64,000 bases of DNA from Rhodobacteraceae bacterium HLUCCA08 (GTDB taxonomy: Bacteria > Pseudomonadota > Alphaproteobacteria > Rhodobacterales > Rhodobacteraceae): positions 227,882 through 291,881 of the forward strand of contig LJSF01000028.1 in assembly GCA_001314655.1 (NCBI GenBank), given 5' to 3'. Below, piece by piece: positions 51,961 to 60,324 of this stretch; the stretch's first letter is position 1, and each line of letters begins with the position of its first letter. The notes beneath the pieces are model-generated. The model did not search any database. It saw only the letters and a list, made by a program, of their open reading frames with translations, and had not been told where the DNA came from. The position numbers were made by a program, and so were the translations under genes.

Positions 51961-52173
51961 TTCGTCGCGCCGGATCTCGTCGACGGACTTGCCGGAAAGC
52001 TCGCCACGCCGCGCCTGCTCGGTCCGCGGCTCCGGGAAGTTGGCCCGCGCCATGAAAGCCTCGTCGTCGCGCATGCCGACGCGCGCGTTTGCTTCTTGTC
52101 CGTGGACAAGATCTGTCTTGCTGGGCAGGGTCTTTGGGGTCCGGTCATGGCGGGCCGCCCTCGTCATTGCCAA
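51945..52173 (-). pseudogene. Possible ParD-like antitoxin remnant
   Basis: The frame just upstream of the toxin remnant contains MRDDEAFMARANFPEPRTEQ and ARRGELSGKSVDEIRRDERKR. This resembles the C-terminal part of ParD-type antitoxins (charged helix, then a G-x-S-x-x-S-V-D-x-I segment). No N-terminal ribbon-helix-helix is visible. The order antitoxin then toxin with overlapping ends fits a TA module. Weak on its own. Confidence 0.3.
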
Positions 52174-52442
52174 AGGGCTGTCGGGCTGAAGCAGAAGGCC
52201 TTATGGGACGGGAAAACCTTTGCCGAGCGTGCCGCATCGACTTGACCGCGAGCCGTCTCGGAGAGGCTGGTGTCGAGAAACCGCATGACGGGAAATGGTC
52301 CGGATTTTCTCCGTCGCCGGGATCGCCTCAGGCGCGCCCACCGGTTGCGAGGTTTGAGGACGTCGGAAACCCGGCTTTCCCGGGGCTCTGACATGGCGAT
52401 GCCATTCCATGTGGTTTTGCGGCAGCGCCGTGCTCACCGGCC
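52174..52442. other. Gene-poor stretch behind the phosphatase gene
   Basis: 269 bp without a recognisable gene or a strong terminator, between the IMPase-like stop and the TA remnant. Confidence 0.5.
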
Positions 52443-53231
52443 TCATTGCACCGGGCAAATGCGCGCGAGCGGGGCAAAGACCCTGGGGGCCGCCGCCAGC
52501 ACCCGCCCGCCTTGCGAAAGCATCGCGTCCATGGCAATGGCTTCGATGCATCCGCCCGCTTCGTCCACCATGAGCAGGCCGCCGAGGCAGTCCCAGGCGT
52601 TCATGTGCGGCTCGAAATACCCCGCGAGCCCTCCGCAGGCGACTTCGGCGAGCATCAGCGCGCCCGAGCCGTTGCGGTAGAAGACACCGCCCGCCTCCAT
52701 CAGCCGCAGCAGGATCCCGGCGACCTCCGGTGCAGGTGTCCGGTGGCTGGCGCCGATGGCGGTCATCGCGCCGGTCAGCTCGAGGGTGTCCGAGACCCTG
52801 TGCGGGGTGCCGTCGCGGCGAAACCCGGCGCCGCGCCGGGCCTCGAAGAGATGGCCGAGCACCGGGGCGAAGGTGGCGGCGGCCACGGTGCGGTCGCCCT
52901 CGACGAGGGCGATGGCCACGCACCAATGCGGCAGGCCCGACAGGAAGGGCATGGTGCCGTCGATCGGGTCGATCACCCAGGTGAAGCCGCTCGACCCCGC
53001 TTTCGGCGCGTCTTCCTCGCCGATGATCCCGTCGTCGGGGAAGTCGGCGGCGATGCGGGCGCGCACCAGCGCCTCGACCTCGCGGTCGGCATGGCTCACG
53101 ACGTCCTGCGGCGTGGCCTTCGCCTCGATGACGAGGGCCTCGCGGGCCTCGAAGAAGGCAAGGGCCGCGGCGCCGGCGTCGCGGGCGATGTTGCAGGCGA
53201 GCGCGTGGCGCGCGTCGATCGGGTCGGTCAT
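52443..53231 (-). CDS. Inositol-monophosphatase-family phosphatase
   Basis: A 262-residue Mg-dependent sugar/nucleotide phosphatase. The metal site is complete: GIIGEEDAP (Glu pair), WVIDPIDGTMPFLSGLP (DPIDGT signature) and NAWDCLGGLLMVDEAGG near the C-terminus. Family members dephosphorylate inositol-1-P, other sugar phosphates or 3'-phosphoadenosine phosphate. It is the last gene of the ABC transporter unit, 11 bp behind the ATPase gene, which hints that the imported compound is a phosphate ester. Confidence 0.87.
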   Translation of the reverse strand: MTDPIDARHALACNIARDAGAAALAFFEAREALVIEAKATPQDVVSHADREVEALVRARIAADFPDDGIIGEEDAPKAGSSGFTWVIDPIDGTMPFLSGLPHWCVAIALVEGDRTVAAATFAPVLGHLFEARRGAGFRRDGTPHRVSDTLELTGAMTAIGASHRTPAPEVAGILLRLMEAGGVFYRNGSGALMLAEVACGGLAGYFEPHMNAWDCLGGLLMVDEAGGCIEAIAMDAMLSQGGRVLAAAPRVFAPLARICPVQ

Positions 53232-53242
53232 GGCATGTCCTT

Positions 53243-54280
53243 TCAGGAAAGGCGGGTCACGCCGCCCGTGTCGATGCGCAGGGCGACGGTCTGGCCTGTC
53301 TCGAGCCTGGGCTCCGAGATCGGGCGGGAGACCAGAAGTTCGGTGCCGCCGAGGGCCACCGCATTTTCCATGCGGCTGCCGAGATAGGTCGCCCCGGCGA
53401 CCCGGGCGGGGCCGTCGGCGGTGGCATCGAGGGCGATGCGCTCGGGGCGGATCGAGACCGAGGCGGGACCGTCGGCACCCGGCAGCGGCACGTCGAGCCC
53501 CGCGGCGGTGAAGCGGCCCGCCGCGACGCGCCCTTCGATCAGGTTCGCGTCGCCGATGAAATTGGCGATGAAGGCCGAGGCCGGACGCTCGTAGAGGTCC
53601 TCGGGCGTGCCGACCTGGGCGATGCGGCCCTTGTCCATCACCACGATCCGGTCCGAGACCGCCAGCGCCTCTTCCTGGTCGTGGGTGACGTAGACCGCCG
53701 TCAGACCGAACTCCTGTTGCAGCGCGCGGATTTCGGAGCGGACCTTGCGGCGCAGCTTGGCGTCGACATTCGACAGCGGTTCGTCGAACAGGATCACGTC
53801 CGGCTGCTGGGCGATGGCGCGCGCGACCGCGACGCGCTGCTGCTGGCCGCCCGAAAGCTCTGCCGGCAGCCGGTCGTGGAGGCCGCCAAGGCCGATCTGG
53901 TCGAGAATGCCGCGCGCCTTGGCCCGCGCCTCGGCCTTCTTCACGCCGCGGATGACGGGTCCGTAGGCCACGTTGTCGAGCACGCTGACATGCGGGAACA
54001 GCGCGTAGGACTGGAACACCATGCCCACGTTGCGTTCCGACGCCGGGTCGCGGCTGACGTCGCGACCCGCGATCCTGAGGTGTCCTGCGCTTGGCAGGTC
54101 CAGGCCCGCGATCAGGCGCAGGCTGGTGGTCTTGCCGCAGCCCGAGGGCCCGAGGAAGGTGACAAGCTCGCCCCTGCGGATCGACAGGTCGATGCCGTCC
54201 ACCGCCACCGCATCGCCGAACCGTTTCACGACGCCGACGAATTCGATCGCCAGGTCCGTGCCCTGTGTGGTGTCCTTCAT
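53243..54280 (-). CDS. ABC importer ATPase (FbpC/AfuC/PotA type)
   Basis: A 345-residue importer ATPase. Walker A GPSGCGKTTS, Q-loop GMVFQSYALFPH, signature LSGGQQQRVAVARA, Walker B VILFDEPLSN, then a C-terminal TOBE-like regulatory region (SVSIRPERIALDA). It energises the permease encoded 4 bp upstream. The CUT1/Fbp-like subfamily transports iron, polyamines or organophosphates. Confidence 0.9.
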   Translation of the reverse strand: MKDTTQGTDLAIEFVGVVKRFGDAVAVDGIDLSIRRGELVTFLGPSGCGKTTSLRLIAGLDLPSAGHLRIAGRDVSRDPASERNVGMVFQSYALFPHVSVLDNVAYGPVIRGVKKAEARAKARGILDQIGLGGLHDRLPAELSGGQQQRVAVARAIAQQPDVILFDEPLSNVDAKLRRKVRSEIRALQQEFGLTAVYVTHDQEEALAVSDRIVVMDKGRIAQVGTPEDLYERPASAFIANFIGDANLIEGRVAAGRFTAAGLDVPLPGADGPASVSIRPERIALDATADGPARVAGATYLGSRMENAVALGGTELLVSRPISEPRLETGQTVALRIDTGGVTRLS

Positions 54281-54284
54281 CTTT

Positions 54285-56453
54285 TCACTCCGCCGGTTGT
54301 GCCGCGGCCGTCAGGGCAGTCCTGCGGCCCAGTTGCCGCTTGCCCACCACAAGCTGGATCAGTGCGACGCAGATCGCCATGACAATCATCAGGACGGCGG
54401 AATAGGCGATGGCCAGCGCATATTCCCCGTTCTCGACCCGGCCCATGATATGGGCCGTCGCCATGTTGTGGCGCGCGGACACAAGAAAGATCACCGCCGA
54501 CACCGCCGTCATCGCGGTGACGAAGGAATAGACCAGCGCCGTGAAGATCGCCGGGCGGATCGGCGGCAGCACCACGCGGCCCAAGGTCTGCGCGCCGCCG
54601 GCGCCCATGGTCTGGCTCGCCTCCTCCATGCTGCGGTCGATCTGCGCCAGCGCCGCGATCCCGGCCCGCATGCCCACGGGCATGTTGCGGAAGACGACGC
54701 TGATCACGAGGATGATCATGGTGCCGGTCATGTCCACGGGCGGCACGTTGAAGGCCGCGACACAGGAGATGCCGACCACCGTGCCCGGTATCGCGAAGGA
54801 CAGCATGGTGCCGAATTCGAAGGCGCGGCGGCCCGCGAAATCCTGTCGCGCGACGAGCCAGGCGGTGAGGATGCCGATGGCCATGGTCAGCGGCGCCGAA
54901 AGGGCCGAGACCCAGAGCGTCGTCATCATCGAGTCCCGGGCCGAACCGTAAAGCCGCAGGCCTTCGGCCTCGAGTTCGAAGGAGAACGCGGTCCGGATGT
55001 GGTCGAAGGTGGGGGTCATGTCCAACCGGCCGATGTCGGTGACGAAGCCGCCCAGAAGGACGCTCGCATAGACCGCCACGACAAAGGCCGCGAAGGGCAA
55101 GACGACGGCCACGGCGACAAGTTTCAGCATCGGCGGCACGGGGGCCACGAGCCCGGCGTCGGATTTGCCGGTGACGGTGACGTAGTTCGCCCGGCCCAGC
55201 CACCGTGTCTGCGCCCGGAACGCGATCAGCGTCAGCGCCAGCAGGATCATCGCCAGCGTCGCGGCATTGCCGAGGTCATAGCGCGCGCCGACGACGGCGA
55301 AGAAGATCCTGGTCGACAGCACGTCATAGCCGCCGCCAAGCACGATGGGATTGCCGAAATCGGCAAGGCTTTCGATGAAGGCCAGAAGGAAGGTCGCGGC
55401 AATGCCGGGGCGCAGCAGCGGCCAGGTGACGGTGCTGAAGGTCCTGAGCGGCCGCGCGCCAAGGGTCTTGGAGGCTTCCTCGAGCGTCGGGTTGATGGCC
55501 TCGAGCGTGCCGAGCAGCACCAGGAAGGTGACCGGCGTGAAGGCCAGGACCTGCGCCATCAGGATGCCCGGCAGACCGTAGACCCAGCGGCCCGGGCGGA
55601 CGTCGAACAGCTCGGCGCCGAATTGCGTCAGCACGCCCGAGCGCCCGAACAGCACGATGATCGCCACACCGACGACGAAGGGCGGGGTGATGATGGGCAG
55701 GATCGACAGCGCGCGCAAGACGCGCTTGAAGCGGAAATCCGTGCGCGCGACCAGAAGCGCGAGGGCAAGGCCGAGCGCCGTTGCCAGCGTCGCGGACAGC
55801 AGGCCCAGTTGGATCGTGTTGATCACCACGCCGCAGCTCAGGCGCGACGTGAAGCAGGCAAGCCCCCAGAGGTTCCGCACGGTCACCCGCTCGATGCAGG
55901 GCCCGAAGGCGAGCGCGCCATTTTCATCGGTGAAGGCGGCGGCGCCGAGCTTGAGGATGGGAAAGAACACGAAGAGCGCCAGAAGCGCCACGATCACGAT
56001 CACGCAGGCCGAGGCGAACCGTTCCCCGCGGCAAAACCCGCGCGCCGCAAGCCCGTCGGACAAGAGCCCGAGCAGCGCGACCCCCGCCAGAAAGGCGCCC
56101 GCGCCCATGCCGGTCTGGCCCGCCTGCGCGGTCGGAAAGATCTGGCCCACCAGCGGCAGCGCGGGACCGTTCAACCCGATGGCGAAGGCCTGCAGCAGAA
56201 AGATGGCCTGCGCCGCCGTCACGAGGGGCAGCAGGGCAGGGTGGCGGCGCCAATCCCGCGTCCGTGCGGCAAGACCCGCCAACGCAAGGGCCAGTCCGAC
56301 GACCGGCAGCAGCCAGGGGCGGTCCGCAAACCCCAGCACCAGGGCGGATTCGCCGAAGGCCCCGACCGCATACCACGGGAGCGCGGCGACGGCGCCGATC
56401 AGCAGACCGAGCCAGCCGACGCTGGCCCGGTCGATGGCGACGGCTGCGTTCAC
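54285..56453 (-). CDS. ABC importer permease, fused two-domain (FbpB/AfuB type)
   Basis: A 722-residue protein with two homologous permease halves. The EAA-loop motifs are LEEASKTLGARPLRTF around 320 and MEEASQTMGAGGAQTL around 605. About 12-14 hydrophobic helices are visible. The start is a GTG at 56453 that overlaps the binding-protein stop as GTGA; an ATG at 56483 lies inside the preceding gene. Fusion of the two permease halves is normal for FbpB-like proteins. Confidence 0.88.
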   Translation of the reverse strand: MNAAVAIDRASVGWLGLLIGAVAALPWYAVGAFGESALVLGFADRPWLLPVVGLALALAGLAARTRDWRRHPALLPLVTAAQAIFLLQAFAIGLNGPALPLVGQIFPTAQAGQTGMGAGAFLAGVALLGLLSDGLAARGFCRGERFASACVIVIVALLALFVFFPILKLGAAAFTDENGALAFGPCIERVTVRNLWGLACFTSRLSCGVVINTIQLGLLSATLATALGLALALLVARTDFRFKRVLRALSILPIITPPFVVGVAIIVLFGRSGVLTQFGAELFDVRPGRWVYGLPGILMAQVLAFTPVTFLVLLGTLEAINPTLEEASKTLGARPLRTFSTVTWPLLRPGIAATFLLAFIESLADFGNPIVLGGGYDVLSTRIFFAVVGARYDLGNAATLAMILLALTLIAFRAQTRWLGRANYVTVTGKSDAGLVAPVPPMLKLVAVAVVLPFAAFVVAVYASVLLGGFVTDIGRLDMTPTFDHIRTAFSFELEAEGLRLYGSARDSMMTTLWVSALSAPLTMAIGILTAWLVARQDFAGRRAFEFGTMLSFAIPGTVVGISCVAAFNVPPVDMTGTMIILVISVVFRNMPVGMRAGIAALAQIDRSMEEASQTMGAGGAQTLGRVVLPPIRPAIFTALVYSFVTAMTAVSAVIFLVSARHNMATAHIMGRVENGEYALAIAYSAVLMIVMAICVALIQLVVGKRQLGRRTALTAAAQPAE

Positions 56454-57238
56454 TGCGGCAGCGTGCCGATTTCCGCGTCCCACCGCGCCAGCAGGCGCGT
56501 GCGGACTTCGCCGGAGCCATAGGTGGCGAAGTCGTCGTCGATCAGCAGCACATCCTCGAGGCGCGGCGCCTCGGGCGGGGTCGCGGCGCTCAGGTTCGAG
56601 GGCACCTGATAGCTCGACGCCGTGGCCCCGAGTTCCTGCGCCGCGGGCGTCAGGGCCCAGTCATACCAGGCGCGCGCATTGTCCGGGTTCGGGCCGCCTT
56701 CGATGATCGACATCGAGCCGACCTCGTAGTCGGTGCCCTCGCAGGGTGCGACGGTGGCGATCGGGGCGCCTTGCACGGTCTGCGCCACGGCATCTTGCTG
56801 GAACACGATGCCGACCGCGGTTTCGCCCGTTGCGGCCGCCCGGATCGGCGCGCTGCCCGACTGGGTATAGGCGCTGATGTTGCCGTGAAGCTCGGTGAGA
56901 TAGGCAATGGCCTCGTCTTCGCCCATCGGCTGCACCATGGTGGCGCGCATCGTGCAGGAGGTGCCCGAGGAATTCGGGTTCGCCACCTGGATGTCGTCCG
57001 CAAAGCGCGGATCGAGCAGGTCGGCCCAGCAGGCCGGCGCCGGGTCCTCGACGAGGTCGGTGTTGTAGCCGAACCCGAGCGCGCCGGCATAGATGCCCAC
57101 GGTCCGGTAGCCCGAGGTTTCCGCCTGCCGCACGGCCCAATCCTGCAGATCGGCCAGCATCGGCGACTGGTATTCCGCGGTCAGCCCTTCCTGGGCGGCC
57201 TGCAGATGGGGGTCGCCGGTGCCGCCCCACCTCACGTC
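56450..57238 (-). pseudogene. ABC transporter substrate-binding protein, 5' end missing
   Basis: 262 codons of an FbpA/AfuA-type periplasmic binding protein, starting abruptly at GDVRWGGTGDPHLQAAQEGL. In intact relatives this segment lies roughly 75-80 residues into a protein of about 340. The rest is well kept: GIYAGALGFGYNTDLVEDP, QVANPNSSGTSCTM, GIVFQQDAVAQTV, GGPNPDNARAWYDWALTPAAQ. Signal peptide and first lobe are missing. In-frame ATGs at 57280 and 57289 lie beyond the break in foreign sequence and would give no export signal. The gene stops in a GTGA overlap with the permease gene. Confidence 0.75.
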
Positions 57239-57547
57239 GCCGCGCCCGGGGAACAGGGTTTCACGCCGGAGCCCGGCCATTTCGGGCATCGCCTCGAAGA
57301 TGCGTTTCCGGGCGGCGTGCACTTTTTCGGAAAACCTGTCGCGGCGGTCTGCCAGCTTGTCGAACGGACCCCGCCCGATGTCCCGCGCGACCGGATCGCG
57401 ATGTGCGGCGACAGGCTCCACACCGATATCGTCGGCGCGGCCGCGGTCGGCTGGCGGACCGTGCCGGTGAGCGGCGACGGTCTTCTTGCCGGGCTCGACC
57501 CGACGGCCTATTGCGACCGGTCGGGCACCACGCCGATTGGCGCGTGA
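57233..57547 (+). pseudogene. HAD-family (NagD/CbbY-like class IIA) hydrolase, 5' end missing
   Basis: On the plus strand a frame starting at the same break reads HVAAPGEQGFTPEPGHFGHR, then HFFGKPVAAVCQLV, VPRDRIAMCGDRLHTDIVGA and GWRTVPVSGDGLLAGLDP to the stop at 57547. This is the C-terminal third of a class IIA HAD phosphatase (motif GKP with the conserved Lys, and GDxLHTDI with the metal Asp). The N-terminal DxDGT motif and cap domain are missing. Confidence 0.65.
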
Positions 57548-57607
57548 GACGGATCCAGCGGCAGGGCAAACGGGGGCGGAGACCGTGACGAAAAGGAACC
57601 GGGACCC

Positions 57608-57703
57608 TTGAACGGGAATGTCGTCTTCGACCTCGGCGGAACGCTGATCGACGGCGCGCCGGACCTCGACGCGATCGCCAACAGGCGACTGTCGGCGCGC
57701 AGC
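57608..57703 (+). pseudogene. Phosphoglycolate-phosphatase-like N-terminal scrap
   Basis: From a TTG at 57608 the frame reads NGNVVFDLGGTLIDGAPDLD, then AIANRRLSAR. This matches the start of Gph-type HAD phosphatases (xIVFDLDGTLIDSAPDL..AAN..L), but the nucleophile motif DxDGT is changed to DLGGT. After about 32 codons similarity ends. It is a second, unrelated HAD fragment 60 bp behind the NagD-like one. Confidence 0.5.
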
Positions 57704-57787
57704 CCGGAAGAGCAGGGGGCAAGATCCTCTGACCCGGTCCGAGATCGGCAAGTGCCGGACCGCCGCCCGGCGAGAACCCGGGGGGAT

Positions 57788-57813
57788 TTGACACGGATCA
57801 ATGCGCATATGCG
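57788..57813 (+). promoter_or_regulatory. Candidate ArsR-controlled promoter and operator
   Basis: TTGACA at 57788-57793 fits a -35 box. The palindromes ATGCGCAT and CGCATATGCG follow from 57801, just ahead of the arsR-type start at 57837. Spacing to a -10 is not clear. A repressor such as the ArsR protein could bind here and block its own operon. Confidence 0.4.
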
Positions 57814-57836
57814 TTGCGACGCATGACCACCCGCCC

Positions 57837-58124
57837 ATGCAGAATAAACTGACCGCCCTTTGCGACCCGACCCGCGGCGCAGCACTCGCCCTGCTCCGGG
57901 ATGGGGGCGCGCATTGCGTCTGCGCATGGATGGCGCGGCTTGACGCGCACCAGAGCCGGATGTCGCGACACATGAAGGTGCTGCGCGGCGCCGGCCTCGT
58001 GCTGGATAGGCGCGACGCGCAATGGGTGCGGACCCGGCGCAACCCCGACCTCGCGCCGGCATTCGCGGCCGTGATCGATGCTGTGCTGACCGCCGAACGC
58101 AATCTGGAAAGGAAGGCCGCATGA
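57837..58124 (+). CDS. ArsR-family transcriptional regulator (1)
   Basis: A 95-residue winged-helix repressor (MQNKLTALCDPTRGAALALL, RMSRHMKVLRGAGLV). Its metal/thiol site region reads HCVCAWM with Cys27 and Cys29, like the CVC of arsenic-sensing ArsR. The upstream in-frame ATG at 57801 lies in the operator region and is not used. It overlaps the permease start by 4 nt (ATGA). It likely controls the permease-thioredoxin-MBL genes in response to arsenical or similar thiol-reactive compound. Confidence 0.82.
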   Translation: MQNKLTALCDPTRGAALALLRDGGAHCVCAWMARLDAHQSRMSRHMKVLRGAGLVLDRRDAQWVRTRRNPDLAPAFAAVIDAVLTAERNLERKAA

Positions 58125-59167
58125 CCACCGAAACCCATGACCCGGCCCCACATCGCGGCGCGCCCGACTGGGTCTGGTATGGGGGTATCCCCGCCGTCGG
58201 GTCGGTCCTCTACCTGCTCTACGGTCAGCTGATCCCGATCTCGGAATGGGTGACGGCGCTGTTTCCCGTGGCGCGCGACAGCCATACCGGCGAGGCCATC
58301 GCGTTTTTCGTCTATGACGTGCCCAAGGTGCTGCTGTTGCTGACCGGCATCGACTTCGTCACCGGCGTCTTGCGCAGCTGGTTCAGCCCGGAAAGGACCC
58401 GGGCGATGCTTGCGGGCAAGCGGCAGATCTGGGGCTATCCGCTGGCCGCCCTTCTGGGCGTGCTCACGCCGTTCTGCTCCTCTGTCCCGCTCTTCATCGG
58501 CTTCGTGTCCGCGGGCATTCCGCTGGGCGTCACCTTCTCCTTCCTGATCGCGGGCCCGATGGTGGGGCCGGTGGGCCTTGGCCTGCTGTACGGTCTCGTC
58601 GGCTGGGAGATCGCCACCATTTACCTTGTCTTCGGTTTCACCATCGCCACCGTCGCGGGGTTCATCCTCGGCCGGATGGGGCTGGAACGCCATCTGCAGG
58701 ACTGGGTGCGCGAGCTGAACGCGGGCGCCCTGGGCGATCTGCCCGGGGAGCGGCTGACGCTGGTGGACCGGCTGAAGATCGGTGTTGACCAGGTGCGCGA
58801 GATCGTCGGCAAGGTCTGGGTGCTGGTCGGCATCGGCATCGGCGCGGCGATCCACGGCTATGTGCCCGAGGCGGTGATGCTGCGGATCATGGGCGGCGAG
58901 GCCTGGTGGTCCGTCCCCGCCGCCGTCGTCGTGGGCGTGCCGATGTACACCAACGCGGCCGGTGTCATCCCGATCGTCGAGGCGCTGCTTGGCAAGGGCG
59001 CGGCGCTTGGCACAACGCTGGCCTTCATGATGTCCGTCATCGCGCTGAGCTTGCCCGAAATGATCATCCTCAAGCAGGTCCTGAAGCTGCGCCTGATCGC
59101 GATCTTCATCGCGGTGGTCTCGGCGGGAATCCTCGCCACAGGCTTTCTGTTCAATGCCATTCTCTGA
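58121..59167 (+). CDS. Permease of the ArsP/YraQ (DUF318) family (1)
   Basis: A 348-residue protein with about 8 membrane helices. The conserved motif is LTPFCSSVPLFIGFVSAGIP (Cys119-Ser-Ser), with a second conserved loop VGVPMYTNAAGVIPIVEALL. ArsP relatives export trivalent organoarsenicals; other members of the family have no known substrate. It is coupled to arsR and followed by a small thioredoxin 12 bp later. Confidence 0.85.
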   Translation: MTTETHDPAPHRGAPDWVWYGGIPAVGSVLYLLYGQLIPISEWVTALFPVARDSHTGEAIAFFVYDVPKVLLLLTGIDFVTGVLRSWFSPERTRAMLAGKRQIWGYPLAALLGVLTPFCSSVPLFIGFVSAGIPLGVTFSFLIAGPMVGPVGLGLLYGLVGWEIATIYLVFGFTIATVAGFILGRMGLERHLQDWVRELNAGALGDLPGERLTLVDRLKIGVDQVREIVGKVWVLVGIGIGAAIHGYVPEAVMLRIMGGEAWWSVPAAVVVGVPMYTNAAGVIPIVEALLGKGAALGTTLAFMMSVIALSLPEMIILKQVLKLRLIAIFIAVVSAGILATGFLFNAIL

Positions 59168-59179
59168 AAGGACTCTCCC

Positions 59180-59416
59180 ATGAAAACCGTCAAGGTCTAC
59201 GGCCCCGGCTGCAAGCGCTGCGAGGCGACCCAAACCATGGTTCAGGAGGCCGCCGCCCGGCTTGGCATCGACGTGACGGTGGAAAAGGTCACCGACGCCC
59301 AATCCATCGCCATGGCGGGCGTGATGTCCACGCCGGGTATTTCGGTCGACGGAAAGCTTGTCCATGCCGGCGGCCTGCCGGATGCGGGCAAGCTCGAAGG
59401 CTGGCTGCGCGCATGA
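59180..59416 (+). CDS. Small thioredoxin-like protein (TIGR00412-type)
   Basis: A 78-residue thioredoxin fold. The active site is CKRC at 11-14 (VKVYGPGCKRCEATQ), with cis-Pro in STPGISVDGKLVHAGGLPDA. It is found beside DUF318 permeases in many bacteria and may hand reducing power or a thiol cargo to them. Its stop overlaps the MBL start (ATGA). Confidence 0.88.
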   Translation: MKTVKVYGPGCKRCEATQTMVQEAAARLGIDVTVEKVTDAQSIAMAGVMSTPGISVDGKLVHAGGLPDAGKLEGWLRA

Positions 59417-60324
59417 TCCGCACTGTCAGTGCCGCCGCGCTTGTCGTTGTCCCGACCCTTGCCGTGGCGGCCGTCCTCGCGGTCCAGCCCGTCACCGACG
59501 ATGTCTGGGCCATCGTCGGCCCGCTGGAACAGCGCAGTCCGGAAAACCTCGCCAACAACGCCACCTTCGGATTGGTCGTGACGCCCGAGGGGGCGGTGCT
59601 GATGGATCCGGGCGGATCGTGGCAGGGGGCCGCGATGCTGCACGCGGCCATCCGCAGCGTGACCGACCAGCCGGTGCTCCATGTCATCGACACGGGCGGG
59701 CAGGATCACCGCTGGCTCGGCAACGGCTACTGGCAGGCGCAGGGCGCCACGGTGATCGCCAGCGCGGCGGCGGACGCGGACCATCGCGCCCGCTCGGGCG
59801 ACCAGATGATCGCGCTGGCGCAGTTTCTGGGCGAGGGGCTGGCGGCCACCGAACCCGCCCATGCAGACGTCACGTTCGAGACCGATTACACCCTCGAGCT
59901 CGGCGGCCTCAGCTTCGAGATCATGCATCGCGGCGCGGCCCATACGCCGGGCGACAGTTTCGTCTGGCTGGACGAGCGCGACGTGATCTTCACCGGCGAC
60001 ATCGTCTATGTCGATCGTCTTCTGGGCAACGGCCCGGCCCGCGATACCGACAGCTGGATCGCGGTCTTCGACGCGAGGGCGGCCTATCAGCCCGCGCATG
60101 TCGTGCCCGGCCATGGCCGGGCGACCGATCTGGCCACGGCCACCCGCGACACCCGCGACTATCTCGTGAACCTGCGCGCACAGATCGGGGCGCTGATCGA
60201 GGACGGTGGCGACATCATCGACGCGCCGGCCATCGACCAGTCGGCCTGGGCCCATCTTGACCAGTTCGCCGCACTTGCGGGCCGCAACGCGCAGGCCAAC
60301 TCCGAGGAGATGGAGTGGGAGTGA
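59413..60324 (+). CDS. Exported MBL-fold protein lacking the HxH half of the metal motif
   Basis: A 303-residue MBL-fold protein with an N-terminal hydrophobic segment (RTVSAAALVVVPTLAVAAVL), probably a signal or anchor. Where HxHxDH is expected it has DTGGQDH (residues 93-99), so the two first-site His are missing while Asp98-His99 stay. AAHTPGDSF (His177), TGDIVYVDR (Asp196) and VPGHG (His234) are kept. It resembles the SoxH/quinoprotein-relay branch. It overlaps the OsmC pseudogene start by GTGA. Confidence 0.82.
   Translation: MIRTVSAAALVVVPTLAVAAVLAVQPVTDDVWAIVGPLEQRSPENLANNATFGLVVTPEGAVLMDPGGSWQGAAMLHAAIRSVTDQPVLHVIDTGGQDHRWLGNGYWQAQGATVIASAAADADHRARSGDQMIALAQFLGEGLAATEPAHADVTFETDYTLELGGLSFEIMHRGAAHTPGDSFVWLDERDVIFTGDIVYVDRLLGNGPARDTDSWIAVFDARAAYQPAHVVPGHGRATDLATATRDTRDYLVNLRAQIGALIEDGGDIIDAPAIDQSAWAHLDQFAALAGRNAQANSEEMEWE

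Noticed and set aside
54021..56522. 833-codon plus-strand frame
   Set aside because: Antisense to the ABC permease gene; composition typical of a shadow (Arg, Gln, His, Gly-rich).
57239..59365. Extension of the binding-protein frame to 971 codons
   Set aside because: Upstream of 57238 it is antisense to the HAD remnant, arsR and the permease, and shows no binding-protein sequence.
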